DNA of 26,041 nucleotides, taken from a virus. A program made the translations under genes and the position numbers. Below, piece by piece: positions 23,701-26,041 of the stretch. Within the stretch, counting starts at the first letter, position 1, and each line of letters begins with the position of its first letter. The stretch covers positions 1 to 26,041 of IMG/VR virus record IMGVR_UViG_3300017969_000120, one strand, 5' to 3'. The notes beneath the pieces were generated by a model. The model searched no databases. It had not been told where the DNA came from and saw only the letters and a list, made by a program, of their open reading frames with translations.

Positions 23701-24651
23701 ACTCCGGGAATTGTCTATAGAGGTAATGTACATAATTTTGTTAGTGGTGCAAGTAATAGTTTATCTGGTCAATTACAATTGGGTGGTGACCCCGGTAATG
23801 CTTCTGGTCAATTACTTAAAACTAACACAAATAATGTTTATTGGGGTAATGCTTCTTCTGCTGGTGTAAATGCAATTTCTGGTGACGTAAACTTCAACTT
23901 TAACTCAAATACTGGTACCGTTATTATGGGTTCAAATCATACACACAGTCAAAACAACTTAGTGTTTACAAATAACAATAGTTTTGTCAATGCTGTAAAC
24001 CACTCAAACCACAATGTTCATAATCATAACAATACAAACCTAACTAACTTAGGTAATAACAATGTTATTACTACTGGAAATCAAAATACTAATCACAAAC
24101 ACGGTAGCATTGCACATAATGTTAGTTATGGAACTGGAAACTTAGATTCTAACCACATACAGTTTTATCATCCGGGTACTTGGACAGCTAATAATAATGC
24201 AACAGCACATCACGGTAATACCTATGCATCTTTTGTACACCAGCATATAAACCCGTTTACTCACGATTCAAGATTATTAAATGTAAATGCAAACACAGTA
24301 CCGGGTTTGAACGCTGTAGTTAGAATGAACCCAGTAACAGCTAACTTTTCTTCACAATACAAAGAAAGATTACTAGAAGAAGCGTGGGCACTTCCAGAGT
24401 TAAATCAAAAAACATATAGGTTAACCCATCAAGACGTAAAGCAGGCACTAGAAGATGACGGTGTAGACACTTCTGATATAGCTATGATTATTGACAATGT
24501 TGCTTACGCAAATGATTTAGCACCAGAGTTAGATGACAATATGAAAGGTTTATTTGAAGGAGAAATTGATGCACTATTAATACAGTCAATAAAAGATTTA
24601 AATGATAAAATAGCTTTACTAGAAGATAGAATTGCAGAGCTGGAGGCGTAA
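20725..24651 (+). CDS. Tail tip / tail-associated fibre protein with FN3 domains
   Basis: A 1308-residue protein that probably forms the tail tip hub and fibre that contacts the host. Residues 1 to about 430 are hub-like (SALKFISEILNTEYRVNPNG is typical of actinophage minor tail proteins). About 436-545 and 568-690 look like fibronectin type III domains (VGVSYQIGVATVDRSGF, DYYFRIVAVDKSG). About 690-737 is a heptad-like collar (ADANITEAKIGTAAITTAKI). Two similar blocks near 752 and 877 carry NADGSAEFDAAVIRG and NSDGTAIFEDVTVRG. Residues 1071-1176 are His/Asn-rich with four HxH motifs. The last 30 residues form a coiled coil. Confidence 0.85.
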   Translation: MAITERLMAPGNFTVNFSQEFTPTAIIESIKEWGHIVVTPQEIDVDTLNDSDILSSSRYTGIVLNRTLEEGVVTVAGQGLELYLGDGSGKGMVIAESNNIGKVRTYTDVTLSEALFNSSVVDGKPFGIMRDEAGNLQAIQQGTISDPATLYTGQHFVETALSALKFISEILNTEYRVNPNGTIDAGPSSNLFVGVGSNEPTSVVVKSAYGEDPEYEGVTPSGLRSEFDATDWVSRVDFTGEVGYFNIPTDVAGEANLSSIPYKDLHGNDLKRVGLVQEPEAPEEHLNTRAQSMLNELARVKKILNLDLTQYEVSGDMKVGDFVYAFDPDVGFVDTDEDAAAESRDKYEVTFRGQTITPAKVRVTGLTFPIMSGMGVYFRDKDGNYTDLTEYVQFESGATQVELGDVLRSIRDDLRFNEFSLSRQNAGVFSIPDLPATPTLQSGTYLDSTGDSKGFIRITFNRPLNEDGSQITDGSHYKVRYKKTTDNEYSYMNFPYTNASSESLILQDLTVGVSYQIGVATVDRSGFKKMSSYDGSGEDLYTDSVSVNANFASNAVIEIEKDGQAPSKPKQAQSIAAGPLRVQVTHYLGKDGLDGGGNPFGDFTLEGDLDHLDVHAVTQSGNVQDFTVAESNKIGEVRVTSGNLLQAIPVVGTMELEDSQDYYFRIVAVDKSGNASDPSDGQSAVANLIEEANIADANITEAKIGTAAITTAKIADATITDAKIQDLSADKITSGSIIGGEITVGGVANTSGFIKSYNYSSGSAGWIINADGSAEFDAAVIRGTLDASQINVTNLDAANISTGTLNVDRLPTITTSEINFDAGDIGGADSSNIVATINTSSEGLQINAAKVNLSGKLNVTNPSITSGNIGGISITGSYIESSNYASSGGTDGFRINSDGTAIFEDVTVRGNISGTINAGTTATAQLTLGANGKIRTSSGTSFIELNSTDVNTIEFKKSGATFGTIDDVGDGVSSGFTVRSGTQEALIFQSPGTPGIVYRGNVHNFVSGASNSLSGQLQLGGDPGNASGQLLKTNTNNVYWGNASSAGVNAISGDVNFNFNSNTGTVIMGSNHTHSQNNLVFTNNNSFVNAVNHSNHNVHNHNNTNLTNLGNNNVITTGNQNTNHKHGSIAHNVSYGTGNLDSNHIQFYHPGTWTANNNATAHHGNTYASFVHQHINPFTHDSRLLNVNANTVPGLNAVVRMNPVTANFSSQYKERLLEEAWALPELNQKTYRLTHQDVKQALEDDGVDTSDIAMIIDNVAYANDLAPELDDNMKGLFEGEIDALLIQSIKDLNDKIALLEDRIAELEA

Positions 24652-24839
24652 TGACTTATTCATTTTTTGACCCTAATGAAGCTAGTTTAGAATTATACGA
24701 AATAAAAATAAAGAATTTAGAAGAACTACACTATATAGAGACTCAAAAAGGATTAGAAGAAAATCACGTCCTTGACCAAATATCTGCAGAATTGGAAAGT
24801 ATGAAGCAAGCTTACATCGACGCTGGTGGTACATTATGA
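24651..24839 (+). CDS. Small helical coiled-coil hypothetical protein
   Basis: A 62-residue charged protein predicted mostly helical (LELYEIKIKNLEELHYIETQ, then VLDQISAELESMKQAY). The ATG overlaps the tail-tip stop (TAATG), and its own stop overlaps the next ATG (ATGA). It may be a chaperone or a small coiled-coil part of the tail tip. It resembles the following gene in size and composition. No family is recognised. Confidence 0.65.
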   Translation: MTYSFFDPNEASLELYEIKIKNLEELHYIETQKGLEENHVLDQISAELESMKQAYIDAGGTL

Positions 24840-25027
24840 ATGAATTAAATGAAATTTATGATGCTATAAGCGTTTCTACTTTAAAAATACAAAATATGCA
24901 AGAATTATTATCAGCTATGGAAGAAGAAGAACAAACAGGTGATAATCTAAATCAAATACAAAATTCTATAACTGCAGAACAAGAAGTCCTTTCTGGTTTA
25001 GAAGCCCAAAGGGATGCTTTAGAATGA
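24836..25027 (+). CDS. Small helical coiled-coil hypothetical protein
   Basis: A 63-residue acidic helical protein (YDAISVSTLKIQNMQELLSA, QNSITAEQEVLSGLEAQRDA) with heptad-like spacing of Leu and Ile. Its ATG overlaps the previous stop and its stop overlaps the next ATG, both as ATGA. Together with the 62-aa gene it forms a pair of small helical proteins between the fibre gene and the second duplicated gene. Function unknown. Confidence 0.65.
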   Translation: MNELNEIYDAISVSTLKIQNMQELLSAMEEEEQTGDNLNQIQNSITAEQEVLSGLEAQRDALE

Positions 25028-25794
25028 AGTATTCTTTGGGAGGTAAACAATTTATTGAATTTAAATCTGATGTAAAAGGTATTGAAGATTTTGCACCAGT
25101 AAAACCATCTAAATACTACTTGCCAAGGTGGTTTAGAGAAATGGAAGATTTTATACCAACACCACCTAACGAACAAGGACCACCTAATTATTTTGGAAAA
25201 ATTGGTGATATCGCAAAAAAACATTCTGGTGGGACAGTAAAGAGATGCCCAGCGATTATAGATTTACTTACTGAAGGTTTTATTATTCCTATGTGGTCAG
25301 ACTTTTTAATACAAAGAAACGATGAATTATTAGAATGGGATAACAAAAACTTTCCTTATGGAATTGAATTTCACGGTAAAGACCAAATAGCTGGTTGGAA
25401 TTTAAAAAAAACAGACTTTCCAGAAGGAGTTAAATTTACTAATCCTTGGAGAATATATACACCACCGGGTTATTCGGTATTGTTTATGCCACCTATTTAC
25501 CAATTTGAAAAAAGATTTACAGTATTACCGGGAATAGTAGAAACTGATGCATATCATCATATTAACTTTCCTAGTATCTGGCACACAAAAAAAGACGCTA
25601 TAATAGAGAGAGGCACACCATTCATCCAAGTGATTCCTTTTAAAAGAGATAACTGGGATTTTGATGTATCACAAATGACACAAACTGACATAGAGAACGA
25701 TGCGAGGGAAAAGAATGAGCTTATAAGTAAGTTCAAAAATAGTTATAGAAATATCGTAGGACGTTTAAATGGCAGACATAATAAACGAAGGTGA
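25024..25794 (+). CDS. Conserved hypothetical protein, copy 2 of a duplicated gene
   Basis: A 256-residue paralogue of the product at 9302, with the same order of blocks: PPNYFGKIG, RCPAI, IIP-x-W, LIQR, LLEWDNK, GIEFHG, NPWRIYTPPGYSV, QFEKRF, VLPGIVETD, GTPFIQV and PFKR. The C-terminus is basic and differs from copy 1. No membrane segment, signal peptide or catalytic signature is recognised; a resemblance to DUF6065 is from memory only. Translational coupling with upstream (ATGA) and downstream genes places it in the tail-fibre operon, which fits a virion or fibre-assembly role. Confidence 0.75.
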   Translation: MKYSLGGKQFIEFKSDVKGIEDFAPVKPSKYYLPRWFREMEDFIPTPPNEQGPPNYFGKIGDIAKKHSGGTVKRCPAIIDLLTEGFIIPMWSDFLIQRNDELLEWDNKNFPYGIEFHGKDQIAGWNLKKTDFPEGVKFTNPWRIYTPPGYSVLFMPPIYQFEKRFTVLPGIVETDAYHHINFPSIWHTKKDAIIERGTPFIQVIPFKRDNWDFDVSQMTQTDIENDAREKNELISKFKNSYRNIVGRLNGRHNKRR

Positions 25795-26041
25795 TTCCAA
25801 GTTAGAAGTAGTTGATTCTTCAACTGATGCTTTAGCAAGAATATACGCAGAACTCAATTCTGAAGAGCGATTTGAGATTACTTCTACTGAAATTGCATTT
25901 TATAATCCGAATGACCAGTTGGAAACTGGTGATGCAACTGATGACAATCAAGGTGCTGCTTCTACTTTTAACGGATTTCAAGTAGCACATAGCACAATAC
26001 ACATACAATCTGGTGATGGTGTATCTGTTCCAGAATCAAAC
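25769..26041 (+). CDS. Hypothetical protein, 3'-truncated by window edge
   Basis: ATG 25769 lies inside the end of the preceding gene and the frame stays open to the last base, giving 91 visible residues (MADIINEGDSKLEVVDSSTD at the start). Composition is acidic and Ser/Thr/Asn-rich (RFEITSTEIAFYNPNDQLET, then a DATDDNQGAASTFNG segment), like phage tail fibre or other virion surface proteins. The rest is outside the window, so no function can be assigned. Confidence 0.65.
   Translation, partial: MADIINEGDSKLEVVDSSTDALARIYAELNSEERFEITSTEIAFYNPNDQLETGDATDDNQGAASTFNGFQVAHSTIHIQSGDGVSVPESN

Noticed and set aside
1-26041. tRNA genes, CRISPR arrays, insertion sequences or integrase
   Set aside because: I saw no cloverleaf-like segment, regular spaced repeats, transposase or recombinase in any frame; tRNA absence was judged by eye only.

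Overview
The window is a stretch of a tailed double-stranded DNA phage (Caudoviricetes, long-tailed siphovirus type) with AT-rich DNA and heavy use of A/T-ending codons. It covers almost the whole head and tail morphogenesis block. No integrase, repressor, replication gene, tRNA or CRISPR array is visible, so lifestyle cannot be judged here. The host is not identifiable. The 'LSWRR'-type C-terminal half of the tail chaperone, the style of the tail-tip protein and apparently leaderless promoters recall phages of Actinobacteria, and the AT content would fit a low-GC, possibly marine, host. This is inference only.

Layout: (1) 1-1580 holds four small overlapping genes of unknown function, a Cys/His-containing 222-aa protein and a strong terminator. 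(2) 1658-8110 is the packaging and capsid block: large terminase, an unusually long multi-domain portal, a prohead protease with a Cys-rich insert and acidic tail, an HK97-type major capsid protein, then a hairpin. (3) 8125-10271 has connector and accessory genes: a small Lys-rich protein, a gp6-like connector, a small helical protein, the first copy of a duplicated unknown gene and an FmdB-like zinc ribbon. (4) 10268-11490 is a minus-strand island: SET-domain protein, 41-aa ORF, lytic transglycosylase and a 75-aa protein, with its own promoters. (5) 11606-12352 is a probable DNA-binding protein expressed divergently from the island, followed by an inverted repeat and a terminator. (6) 12452-15803 holds head closure, gp10-like neck protein, tail terminator, major tail protein, and tail assembly chaperones joined by a predicted -1 ribosomal frameshift. 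(7) 15796-25794 holds the tape measure, two micro-ORFs, a distal-tail-like protein, a 1308-aa tail-tip/fibre protein, two small helical proteins and the second copy of the duplicated gene. A last gene runs off the right edge.

The plus-strand genes are tightly packed, many with ATGA or TAATG overlaps that imply translational coupling. The main points beyond routine annotation are the CCCAAAA frameshift site with an upstream Shine-Dalgarno-like stimulator; the portal fused to a Tudor-like and other extra domains; a phage SET protein beside the lysin; the duplicated gene, each copy next to small helical ORFs; two coupled micro-ORFs after the tape measure; two candidate leaderless promoters with extended -10 boxes; and a His/Asn-rich HxH segment in the tail-tip protein.
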